Positions 11,161 through 23,600 of a stretch of DNA of 64,000 nt are shown here, piece by piece. The notes beneath the pieces are model-generated. The model had not been told where the DNA came from, made no database searches, and worked only from the letters and a program-made list of their open reading frames with translations. Location: the NCBI GenBank assembly GCA_003116995.1, contig BDSL01000008.1, positions 1,736,001-1,800,000 of the forward strand, read 5' to 3'. Origin of the DNA: Yamagishiella unicocca. Taxonomy: Eukaryota > Chlorophyta > Chlorophyceae > Chlamydomonadales > Volvocaceae. Both the position numbers and the translations under genes were made by a program. Position 1 is the stretch's first letter. Every line of letters starts with the position of its first letter.

Positions 11161-11286
11161 GCATGGCATTAAAACAGCTCCGTCAGAACGGAGGATACGA
11201 TTAAGGCATATGCCATGGATCACGCATGGCATAAACACAGCTCCGTCAGGACGGAGGATACGATTAAGGCATATGCCATGGATCAT
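11161..11286. repeat. Two tandem 63-bp units with inverted ends
   Basis: Copies 11161-11223 and 11224-11286 differ at only a few positions. Each begins with GCATGGCAT and ends near ATGCCATGG, so each unit is itself bounded by inverted repeats and could fold into a hairpin. Confidence 0.85.
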
Positions 11287-11408
11287 TGCCATCGGTAAAG
11301 AATGCACAAGGCCGTCGTCATAACTGTCTGCATGGATCAGGAGCTTCCCGAAGCATTGTTCTACGGTAGATAGGTACACGCTACACGTGGCACGTAGTCA
11401 TGAACTCG

Positions 11409-11413
11409 TTACA
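11409..11413 (-). other. Candidate poly(A) signal (TGTAA) of the dynein gene
   Basis: TGTAA on the minus strand lies about 265 bp past the dynein stop codon. This pentamer is the usual Chlamydomonas polyadenylation signal. No transcript end can be seen from sequence alone. Confidence 0.4.
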
Positions 11414-11675
11414 CGCGGCACTCCACCTCCCTGTCACCACCTCAGCAGCCCAACAAAGGCTAGCGGTTAGGCTCTGCGGAAGACTTCACCCCGTCCCACA
11501 CCTAAGCCACATGCCATACACCCATACTGCTTTCGCAGACCACGCTGAACCACCAACCGCTCCAGAACCACAAACATAAATCACTGCGTAGCCAAGTGGC
11601 CCGAGCACCGGGGGCTGCGCACCCCGAAACAAGTCAAACAACCCCTCATCGCCTGCCAGCACGTCCCCCTGCCTC

Positions 11676-14600
11676 TTAAGCAGCCAGGTCGTCTTGCAGC
11701 AGCAGCGCCACCGACGCCAGCACCCACTTGGCCGGCACATCCTGAGTGCGCAGCGTGAAGTTGGACACGATGGGCGAGTACACGTTGGCGCGCTGCATGT
11801 TGGTGTAGACGGGGCACTCGTAGAAGCCGTCCAGGTTGAACTGGTCCGCAGTCACCGGCTTGACCTGGAGCACCGGCATGGGCGGGTGCAGCTCGTTGGG
11901 CTTGGAGTCGCGCAGGCACGCGTCCTCGCGGTCCCAGCGGGCTCCCTCCAGCACCAGTCCGTGTACGTAGACGCCCAGCGGCGCCGGCTCCACCACCTGC
12001 TCCGCGCTGGTCATGCGGGTCACCTCCGTGACGAACTTCATCACGTCCAGCGGCAGCTTGTTGGCACGGGCGTAGGTCTGCATGACCGCGGTGAGGAAGG
12101 CCTTGGGGTTGAACAGGCCCGGGAGCCAGATCGTGGCCGGCGTGATGATGTCGCCGTTGGTCCAGGCCAGCATCTGCTCGTAGCGGCGCAGCACGTCCTG
12201 GTACCAGGCGGTCAGCGTGTACACCTCCTGCACGCGCGTCGACATGCAGCTCATCCACAGCTCCGGAACCGAGTTGGACGCGATGCCCTTGGCCAGCTTC
12301 TCCATGTTGTCCGACATGTTGAGCGCGCCGTCCAGGCCGAGCTGCAACTCCTCCATGCTGCGCTTCATCTCCAGCAGCAGCGCGTTCATGCGTGTGGCCT
12401 CCTGCAGCGCCACCACCACGAACGGCGTCTTGTCCTTGACGCGCAGCTCCACCTCCACCATGTTGAACTGCTCGGGCAGGCGCTCCTTGTAGCTCTCCAG
12501 CGCCGAGCGCACGGCGTTCTCGTTGCCGCCACCGCCACCGCCGCCACCACCACCGCCGCCCGTCACCTCCACCACCGTCTTAAACAGGGTCTCGCCCAGG
12601 CTGGTCAGCAGCGACAGCTCGGCGTTGGGGTGCATGCCGTACACCACGGGGCTCTCTGACGGCAGGCTGGTCTCGATGTAGTCCTTGAGCGCGCCGTAGT
12701 CCGTGGGCATGGGCGCACAGAAGCCCGGCGCCAGCTCCAGGGTGGGAGCCTCCCAGGCAGCGGGGTCCTCCACGTCGCCCTTGGGCAGGATCTCCGGCCT
12801 GATGAGCACCTCCAGGTAGGTGGTGCAGCAGCGGCGGTCCATGCCGTCGGTGATGTGACCTCCGTAAAACACCTCGCCGAACATGTACTGCAGGTCCCTC
12901 CACGGGATCTGCTCGTACGCCTCGAGGTAGTTGTACAGCACGTCGCCGCAGGTGGTGAGGTCGCCCATGTTGAAAGAGTAGCCGCGGCAGAAGCCCAGGC
13001 CGGAGCCGGAGCCAGTGCCGATGCCGACACCGAACTTCTTGCGGCCGAGCAGCAGCGAATGGTAGAAGCACAGGCCGAACAGGATAGCGCGGAAGGCCAG
13101 GCGCTTGGCGGGCGTGGAAGGCCGATCGCACTGCTCGGGCGTGAAGCCGGCGAAGGCACGGCGCATGTTGGACTTCATGTCCGAGGGCGGCTCGTTGGAG
13201 ATCTTGATGCACGTCTGCAGGATGGACTCGGGGATGATGTTGGCGTGCGGCGCGCCATTGATCGGCTCCGCACTGAAGAAGCAGCGGAAGTCTGGGTGCG
13301 CCGTCTCGGCGGCAATCTCCAGCTTGCGCTCCAGCTTGGGGATCCAGCCCTGCATCAGGTGCACGTTGTCCAGGAACACCCAGCCGCCCTCGCGCGTGTA
13401 CTTGTCCAGCACCGCCTCCGCGGGCGCCTCCTGGCCCTGTCCCATGGAAATGAGGCACAGCCGGCCGTTCGCCACGCTGTAGTTGCACTTGTTGGCGTAC
13501 TCCTCGATCTCCTTGCTGGGGCTGTAGCCGGGGAACAGGATGAAGAAGATGGGGGTGGCCGAGGAGGACTCGTCCATCATCGCGGCGGGCGAGAAGGCGT
13601 CCTGCAGTAGGCGAGAGAGGTACCGTTAGGACAGACATTAGCGGTCGCGTTCATTAGCAGGTGTAGTGGGTGCTGCGGGTGATACATACCAAACCACCCC
13701 GCTAGCACTGTTACTCCACCGGCTTTGCGCACCGTTCCCATTAGGTAATAGGTGCAACCCCTTTTGCACGCAGCCGCCCTCTGCCGGGCCCCCGCTGGTG
13801 GCGTACCTGGTTGACATAGGCTGAGCCCATCATGTGCTCGCAGAAGTTCTGCAGCGCGTTCGTGATGCGATCCGGCCGCAGCGCCCGGATGATGAGCAGC
13901 TGGCGGAACTCGGTGAGGCGGGCCCAGTCGCCGGGCATGTTGGCGCGCTCGGCCGCCTCGTTGTTGCACCAGGTGAACCAGTCGTCGCTGTTCTTCTCCA
14001 TGTCCTTGGCCAGGTGCGCGAAGCACGGCAGCGCGGTGAGGACGTCAAGAGCAGACCACTGCGACTCAGTCATCCACCTGCGGACAGACAAACAGATCAA
14101 GGCAAATTTTGAGACACGTATCACCGGTGCAGCCAAGCGCAGCGTGGCCCCCAAAGTCCCTCCCTCCAGCCCTTTGCTATCCTTACCACTTGATCCACTT
14201 GATTTCGGCCCCGTTCACTGCCACACACATATATACATCTCCCCTATACAGTCCGGCGTGCCCCTATACAGTCCGGCGTGCCTACCTGCTCAGGTCATCC
14301 GTGATCGGCGGTGGGGTCGGGTTACGCATGCCGCGGCACAGCGCCTCGTACTCTGAAGCGTCCACTGCCTGGCTCCGCAGCAGGATGGTGAACGTCAGCA
14401 AGCTCAGCACAATCAGCTTGTCGCGATCAAACAGGCCGCGGCGCGTGTAGTTGTACACGGTGAACGTGCACGTCTCGAGCAGCGAGATCAGGCGCTCCTC
14501 CAGCGCCTCCGGCGTCATGCTGTACGTCTCCTCCTCGTCGTCATCCTCGCCGACCTGGCTGCCGCGACCGCCCTGAGAGTCGGGCAACGACGACTGTGAG

Positions 14601-17600
14601 GCCTCAACAGCGGGCAGGCCCTCCTGGCTTGCACGCCGCTCGCTGACACCGCTGCTGCGCCTGGCCTTCTCCATCAGCAACTGGTGGTCCATGGGCTGGA
14701 TTGGTGGCGCACGGTGAGGGCGAGGGAATTGGAGACCAGGAGGAAAGGGAGTCAGTGGAAAGCTCGTGGCAAGGTAGCAAGAGAGATGGAGAGTGTCAAT
14801 GCATGTGCGGCACGCCCATATAAACAAAGCCACCCATATTGTGCGGCCGCCCATATAAGCAAAGCCACCCATAGGCAGCACTGCACCAATAGTACGTTGG
14901 AAGCCCGGCGCACCTGGTCCCTCAGCGACGGCGTCTTCTTGAGCTGCTTCTTCTTGCGGCCGCCCGGCGCCAGGTCCAGACCGCGGCTGAAGACGGTCAC
15001 GAAGGCGTTCAGCGAGAACTGGTAGAAGGCGTGGATCTTGTTGAGCGAGTTCAGCAGGAAGAACAGCATGGCGCCACGGGCTGCCACGGTGCGGTACTTG
15101 TTGCGGTTCTCGTTAATGGCCTGCTCCGTCTCACGCGACTCCTTTACCTGTAGGTCGCGAAGAGCGGCAGTGACAGCAGCAAAAGTTGAATGGTAAGAAT
15201 CAAGGGACATTTGCGCCATGCCTGTAACGCCAGTTTGCCGGGTGCAATTTGGGGTACGTGCACCCCGATGGCGTTATCGGTGGCACCAGCTTACCTTCTC
15301 GCTGATCTCAGTGGACACCCGCTTGGCATCCTCGAGCGACTCAATCAGCGCCACGTCCTCAGTGATATCGCCCTCGGCGGTGGACAGTTTGAGCAGAAGG
15401 CCGTCCTCCAGCTCCTTGAGCTTGATCGTGAACTCGGTGTTCTGGATGATGAGCTGCGTCTTGGTCTCCTCCAGGTCGGGGCGCTCCTTGTTCACCACCA
15501 GCGCCAGCAGCTGATCCTCCAGGCCCTGCTCCGTCACGGTGAAGTTGATGAGGGTCGTCTCGGCCTGCGGGGGGGAAGGGGTGAAGATCGTGTTAACCAA
15601 GGGAAACCTTCGAGGGCGTCCCATTCGCATCTTCCTTGCAAGGCCTGCATGTTGTTACGTACTTGGGCCGGCGTTAGGCAAAAGTAAAATGCTCGCCCGA
15701 GGATATTTCAATCCCCTTCCGGGTGAAAAAACATGTAGCTTTTAGACTTTGGCGCAACGTTCGTCGACAGGCGCCTCACCTGGATCTCTGGTGGGTAGTG
15801 CGGGTTGGACAGCTTGGTGTGCAGGAAGAGCCGGAAGTTCTTGTTGTACTCGCACTCCTTGTCACCCAGCTTCACGTACAGCGAGCGACCCTTCTTGAAG
15901 GTGGATCGCGTGATGACGGGGTTGAGCACCGCGTCGATCGCCTCGCCCATGTTCTCGATGAGGACACTGTGGCCGGCCTCAATGGCGCGCTCCAGGACGG
16001 GTAGCATGTTGGGAGCACCCATGCGCGTGACCTGCACAGGAAAGATGCAGGACCGTGTCAAGAGGATGCGAGCCGAGGATCATAGAGCTCGGCTCGTCTC
16101 AGTTCAAGGCAATCATTACTCCTGCCAGCTCGCCAGACTGGTTTCCTTGCAACAAGCGGTCTGGCCCCGTACCTGCAGGTTGTTCTTGCTCTCGCGTTCC
16201 TTGATCCACAGGATACCCTGCAGCTGCGGGTCCATCATCAGACTCCAGCGCTCCGAGTTGGTGAGGATGGTTCCGTTCTGGACGGAGGTGGGGTCGGAGG
16301 GCAGGCCCTCGCGGATCCAGCTAGCGACCAGCGCGTCATCGACCAGCACCTGCAACCATTATCAGTACGTGCGAGCACCATACAGCATTGAGTAATCGCC
16401 ATTATTGCTGGATTTACGACGCAGTCAAGGGACGCCCCAGCACATTGAAGCACGCGTACTTAGAAACGAGGGTGTGATCGAGGTTATCCAGGGGTTTTCG
16501 TAGAGACTGCTTACCTTGAGCGGGTCGCTGATGCCCTCCGTCATGGGCATGTGGCGCTCACGAAGGAAGAGGATCCAGTCGTCGATCAGCTGCGCACGGA
16601 ACTTGGCGGTGAAGGGGCCGGCGTACGACACAAAGGCGGCGGCGAGAAGCATGTCGCCTGCGTTGGGTCAGGGAGGGGGAGGCGGCGGCGGTGGTGGGTC
16701 GCAAGAGGATGAGGAGGCGGGTTTGGTTGAAGCCGCGCTCAGCACATCAGTATCAGGGCTACAGCGACGAGCCGCCCGTGCAGAGGCACACGTACCGGTA
16801 AGCACTTCGTAGCTCTTGCGCAGCTGCTCCACAGTCAGTGCCCAACGCTCGCCCTCAGACGCGAGCGCGTTAATGAGGCGGTTGGCCAGCTCCAGCTTGC
16901 GCTGGCAGCGCTCAGCCTCACGGATAGCAGCCTCCTTGTCGTCGTTCGCCTCCTTGAACTCCTGCTCGAGAGCCTGCACCTTCTCGTTCAGCAGCGCCAC
17001 CTTCTCCTGCACAGCGGCCAGCCTGAAAGGCAAGGAGGGATGCAGGGAGATCGGAACTTGCTACCGCCGCAACAAATGTCGCAAGTAAGTGTGCGCGATG
17101 GCTTGATACGAGGGCGCGGTTGTAGCTGATGGCAGCTGAGGTGCTGTGCAAGGCGATCTCCCTTTCTCCAGCAGGATACAGCGTCGCAAAAGGACGCCCC
17201 CTGACTAAGGACGCCCCCTGACGAACACGATTTGCTTACGTCACGTTGGCCTCCTCCAGCTTGGCGTTGGCTGCCGCCAGCTCCTGGCGCTTCGGCTCCA
17301 CCTCCTGCACCACGTCATAGTACTTGATGATGTTGACCGCCCACTCGCACAGACCGGCGGCAGCGGCGGACTTCTTGCCAATTGCCTCCCGGTTGAAGTA
17401 GTCCAGCGCCAGGTAGGGGCGGCACGCGTCCACTGTCTTGCGGGCAACCTGTGGCGGTTAGGACAGGCACAGTTTGGTAGCAGCGCCAGCAAGCTTTCAT
17501 ATCGAACGCTTCTTCCACCTGCAGGCTTACGGACAACCCCAATGCGCCGGCCCAATCCCTCGACAGTTGCACGGCGCACGAACCTGGCCAGCATCGATGA

Positions 17601-20600
17601 CTGTCTTGAACGACTTGACACGCTCAATGAACTTGTCGACATTGTTCATCATCTTCTGCGCAGCCGCCCAGGACTTATCCTTGGGGTTGTTGTCCAGCAG
17701 GCAGATGACCACGGCCGTGATGTCGTCCACACCTGGCGGGGGCTTCTTCAGCGACTTGGCCTCACCCAGATCCTTCTTGGTCACTGTCTCCAGCGCCGCC
17801 ATGGCCTCAGCCACCAGCGGCTCGGCTGCTGCCAGGTCAGCCTCGCAGCTGGACTGCTTCTCCGACACCTCCTTGGCAATCACCGCGCACTTCTCTGCCT
17901 CGATCTGCATGACACGGTGGGTGCGGCAAGGTAAGCATGTTGGCACCATACATGGACGAGCAGGGCTTACGCCTGAAGCACAGCCACTTGCGAATTGCGG
18001 CCTTAAGGCAGGTGCCCCTACAACATACCTGCGCTGCGGCGTTCTCGGCGTTGACCTTCTCCTTCTCCACACCGACTTGCTCAGCGAAAATATTGGCGGA
18101 CGCCACCTTCCGCTCCACCTCCACGGCCTTGACCTTGGCCTCCTCCACCAGCACATCCACGTCCGCCTGCACCCTGCCAGCCGGAAGGCAAACAAGGGAG
18201 CGTGTTAGGAAACGCTCTATCACATCACTTGCAGCCTTACAACCCCAGTCACGTGAGCAGCTGCTGCGTACCAGCCCAGCACGACGAGCTTTCCCAAACC
18301 GTCAAGCACAATGCGGAGTGGTGGTTCCTCGCTTACTTGTGCAGCTTTTGCAGACCGTTCTCCAGGCGCTCCATGTTGTCTAAGTTGTTCTTGCGCTTGG
18401 CAGCCAGCACGTTCTTGTACAGCTTGATGAGCTCCAGGAAGGTCTTCGGCGTGGTGTAATTGAAGCGGCGCTCAACCTCGCGGAATTTGATGGACACCTA
18501 CGGTTCGCAGGATGACAAGAGAATCACATAATCAATCGAGGGCTGGTAACATGGGTTTTACCACGGCCCGGCACCGCCGCCGCGCCCTGCAATGGGGTAG
18601 CAAGCACTCCCTCTCACCTTGTTTACGAGCTGGAAGCTGTATGGCATGAACTCGACGACGGCGTTGCGAACAGAGTCGTCGCCCAGGTCCACCTCGTCCA
18701 GGAAGCGCTTGGCCACGCTGAACAGCGAGCTCTCAGGCCACGGCTGGAACCAGTCAATGACCGTAGATGTGACGGTCGCCAGGAAGCGCTGGAAGCAGGA
18801 AGGATAGGTTGGGTGGCATGGAGTGAGCACTGAACCGCGGGGGAATGCTTCGGCTTGCGCTATTTAACAGCAAATCCTTCACGCTCAAAAGTAACAAGGC
18901 AAGCCGGACCGGGACAAAGCGCAACTCAGCCAAATCTACCTCCTGCAACGTACCTGAGACCGCACTCGGAAGTTCTCGCCCACAGGCGACGCCGTGAAGA
19001 CCATGTGCAGGTTGGTCTTGACCTTCTGAATGAACACGTTCCAGCAGTTCTCTGGCGTGTCCACCAGTCCCAGGCTCTTGGTCTCAGACCGCATCGCGTT
19101 GATGATCTCATCCTTGTCCTCTTGCGGGAAGAGATCGGGGATCTCACCCGACGACAGCAGGTCGTTGATGTACACGAGCATGCGCTCGTCAATGATCTGC
19201 GAGTCCGTGAATAAGAACATGACACCCTCGCCCTTGACGCCGGACCGCTTGTACATCTTCTGGATGTCCTCCTTGAAGTTGTTCATCGAGTATGAGCCGG
19301 AGATGACGATGGTGATTGTCATGTAGCCGCAGATATGCGCGGCCAGCCGAGCCAGCGACTGCTTGCCCGAGCCGCCCACACCAACCAGCAGCGCGTGCCC
19401 TGACGGGTTGGAGACGATGCGGCTGATTCGGCACACGTGCTTCATCGCGTCCTCGAACAGCACCAGGTCCATGGCCGCGTTTGTGTCATTGTACTCGTTC
19501 AGAGCCTCCGCCAGCGTCTTGAACAGGGATGTGTAGTCGGAGACCTCATCGTAGGCCTTGTCCGCCAGGCCGCGTGCAAAGTGGCAGAAGATGAGCGGCT
19601 TGGGTTCCTTCTTCTTGTAGTAGTCGTCGATGTCGGCGACGGAGAAGTACTTCTTGGCGATGGTGGTGGCGGCCTTGTTGTAGGCATCCAAGTCGTACAG
19701 CGAGACCAGTCGGTCCGCGTACACGCGCTCCGACTCGTGCAGCCACAGCTTGCCCCACTTGGTGGGCGAGTTGAAGGCTTCGGGAGTCGACATGAGCAGG
19801 CCCTGGAACACGTTGGCCAAGTGGCGCACCGTGAACTCGTAATGGAAGTTGATGGCGGTCTTGCGGAAAGTCTGCGACACCTTGTCGTGCAGCGCCAGCG
19901 CGGCCTGCAGGATCTTGGTGCCCATGTCCTGGATCTCCTCGCGGAACTTCTTCAGGTGGCCCTGCGCGTGCGATGATGAACGAGGGAGGGATCGAAGAAA
20001 AGTGAGGCCCCCAGAAGTCACCGACAGCAGTAAGCGGCGTGAAATGGTTCGTTGCGAAGCTGCTAACTAACACCAACAAATCCATGGATCCCATCAACGC
20101 AAGCAATCGCACCTGCAAGAAGGTACCGTAGATCTTCATGAGCGAGTCCTGGCCTGGGAAGTCCACCGCGAGCGTCATGAACAGACGCTGCAGGCGCGGG
20201 TTGATGATGAAGGAGCCAGCAGTGGGGTTCATGCACGCAACGTACTGCGTGTTGTTGATGTTCTTGGGCGTCAGCTTTGCGCGGTCGAACCAGTGGCCCC
20301 AGCCCAGGTGCTGGCGGATCAGCGAGATAGGCATGGCCGTCTCATACAGATCCAGCTTGGGCATGTTGAGGTCGTCCACGAAGTAGATCAGCGACTTAGT
20401 GCCTGGCGGTCCGTAGTTGATGCCGGCCTTCTTCTCCAGCGGACTCTCAAGCACCTGGTGGACGTGGGAGACATAAAACATACGGGTTACTTAAGCGGAG
20501 TCAATCCAGAAAGCTCATTTCTCTCCCACCGCGTAAGAAGCCACTTGGCAAGCCGAAAAAGGGGGACAAATCAGGAAAACCCTGAATGCGGACGCTCCAA

Positions 20601-23600
20601 CACCTCCCCTCCGGAAGCCAAGCCCCACCTTCTGGAAGGAGGTCACGTCGGTGAAGTAGTTGAAGCTGATGGAGAGCGAGATGCAGTCTTCGGACAAAGT
20701 GCTTAGCTTGCCCTTGACCAGCTGCGTTTTGCCCACACCAGCGCCGCCCACAAACATTATGGGCTTGCGCAGGTCCACCATCATGTCCAGGAAGAAGCGC
20801 AAACTGCTCGTCTCGGCCGTGGGCACGAACATAGTAGACATGGGCAGTGTGCCGTCGTAGTCTATGTCCGTGACCAACTCCGCCCATGGCTGGAACTTTT
20901 GCGTCTTTGGATTGACAAAGTAGTCGTACACTGTGCCCTTGCCCGGGATTTTGACTGTCGTCCAGGTCTGCTTGAACCACTTGTCGAAATTGCGCCTGCG
21001 TGGTGATGATGTAGGTACGAGGAGCACAGGGCAACATAAATCATCCGACGGCTTTTATAGCTTGCCAGCATCGTTACCCCTAGGCTTCCTAGTCGACTCG
21101 CCAGTACAGCACCGTGAGCTTCATTCGCACCTGTAGGGGATGCCGTCCTTCTCCACCAGCGCTCCACCGAATGCCCAAATCATCGCAAACACGAAATACA
21201 TTTCGAACAAGCCCTGGTCGGCCTTATTCGACAGGTTCTCGGGCCGTAACACGCCTTCCATGATGTTCACCAGCGTCGAGACGAAGTTCATCAAGGCCAA
21301 CGGCGTGATGTGGCTGTAGCTCTTCTTCATCTCCAGCAGCGTGGTGGGCACGTACTTCTCGAACATGTCGCGCAGCCATGTGACTGGCAGCGTCGGGTCT
21401 TTCCACTTGGCGCGCTCAGCGTACGGCTTAACCACCCTGCCGGCCGCGCGATAGGGAATGAGCCCTCAGTATCCGCTCACAGGTGTACGGACATGTGGTA
21501 ATCTTAACATGCGCATGTGATTAACGACATTTGCTGACCATATCTAAGCCGAGCCCTATTATCTGCAGTGATGGGATACCAGTACATAATAGGTCCCCGA
21601 GTTGTGCATACGCTTGGCCGAAGCGTTCGAAGCTACAACGGTCAGGTAAGACACACCTGGTAATCCAGGACATGGCCATGTTGTGCCACTGCTGGTCCTC
21701 CGAGATGTACAGGATGCCGGCGCGCGTGGCGGTGGCGGGAGTCGCGAACTTTAGGTCACGGATTTCAAACATGAGCTTCATGTGTGGCAGCACGCGGATG
21801 CGTTCGTTGGAGGGCAGCGTCAGCAGGCGGTTGTCGTCCATAACGGAGTTCATAGACTCGATCCAGTTGGCGTCCAGGTCACCGTCCAGCATGAGCCACT
21901 TGGGATCGTCGCCGGGCATGTTCGCCATCTCGCGCATGTAGAAGGACAGCAGGCCATCCTTCCACTCGCGAGTCGCCTGAAATGTGTATGGCGATGGGCG
22001 GGGGCGGTTCGTCATGCAACAGTCTTGTTCATATAAGGGGCATACACATGTGCGCCATATTTATAGAGCGAACAAGCTTACAACACCGACACCTAAATGG
22101 CTTCTGCCCTGCCGTAGGCAATGCAGTTTATTCCCAGTGGACGCATCAGAGCACCCTAGGTCGTTGCAACACCCTTTGCAGGTACCAAGAGGGGCATACC
22201 TGGTTGACCTGGCCGTACAACTCGTACGTCGAAATGGACTTCGGGTTGATGTCACGAATCACGACCTTCTTCTTGTTGGTCATCTTCAGGTAATCGTTGA
22301 CAGGGTTGTTGCAGCCCTTAGTGATGGCCTTCGCCAGGACACGGTAGACCTCGGTGCGGCCGGTGCCGGTGGGCCCCATCAGGAAGACGCAGTGGCGGAT
22401 GGCAAGCAGCTCGGACAGCTGCACGATGCGCAACACGAAGTCGTCCTCCGCGGTCAGGCCCATCTCCTTGATGGTGGACACGATGACCTCCTCAAACTCC
22501 AAGTCGCGCTTGCGCGGCGGATCGATGCCTGGACACAGGGTACAGGGGGGCATTGACAAGGTCAGCCTTGCAAAATGGTTGGGATGCTGAGCGCCATTGC
22601 TGAGCGCCATTGGAGGGCGCCGACTTAGTGTGAGCTGCTGGGCCGCATAATGTTATGCGCCCTGCCAGGGCCCATCCTATGTTTTGTCCTGGCGCTTTCC
22701 TTATCTCTTCTGCTCCCGCACCGCGACCCACCCGGGAAGAGATCGTTGAGCAGGCCCATGAAGATGACCATGTCCTGCGCCAAGATCTTGGGGATGTTGA
22801 AGTCGCGCAGCGCGCGGAACAGCACATCCGCCTCCACCTGGCCCGCCTCCGCACGCAGCAGCGAACCGGCCACCACCAGCACCGACTTGATGGCGCGCAG
22901 GCCCCAGTCGTAGTGCTTCTGCGGGCTGAGCAGGTCCTCCAGCAGGTAGTACAGGGATGCGAACTTCTTGGCCAGCATTTTAGCCTCCACGAAACCCTCA
23001 GCCATGAGCATGTTCTCCATGATCAGCTGCCGGTCTGGCACCATGACGGTGATGGGGCGGAACAGCGCCTGTGGAGGGGAAAGCAGCAGGACGCAGCAGG
23101 TGCGCGAAAATGTTGCAAGTGAGAATCAACAGCAATATTCAAACCCGCGGCAAGAGGCATGACGCCGATGATTTGAGGCCTAACGTGCGCCCGAATGCAC
23201 CATCGACTTCCTCGCAGCCCACGTCTCCCACCTTGAGCGACTCGGGCAGCTCCGCGCGGCCAATGTAGCCGGGGTTCATGGTAATGAAGGCCGAAGTGCC
23301 CTCCTCCAGCGGCATCTCCACACCATCCGCCGCCACGAAGGTCCACTTCTCGATGGCAGGGTGCTTCTTGCCGTCCTTGACATACTCCAGGCCACGGCCT
23401 GGCAGCATGGTCTTGCGCTTCTGGCTGTCCGTGACGCACTTGTACTGCACTGAGCACACGGACAGGACCTCCGGCACCAGGCGGTTGAACTCGTCGAAGC
23501 AGCCCCAGGAGCCGGACGCCGCCAGACCCTTGAAGATGTCGCCCATGGTGCGGTAGTCCATCTCGGGCGAGCAGTTGAAGACGTACACCGACTTGCCCAG

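Noticed and set aside
11694..12659. 321-codon plus-strand open frame, and similar long frames on both strands over dynein exons
   Set aside because: They mirror the GC-rich dynein reading frame, are rich in His, Arg and Gln, and have no domain. The opposite frame encodes a conserved dynein C-terminus.
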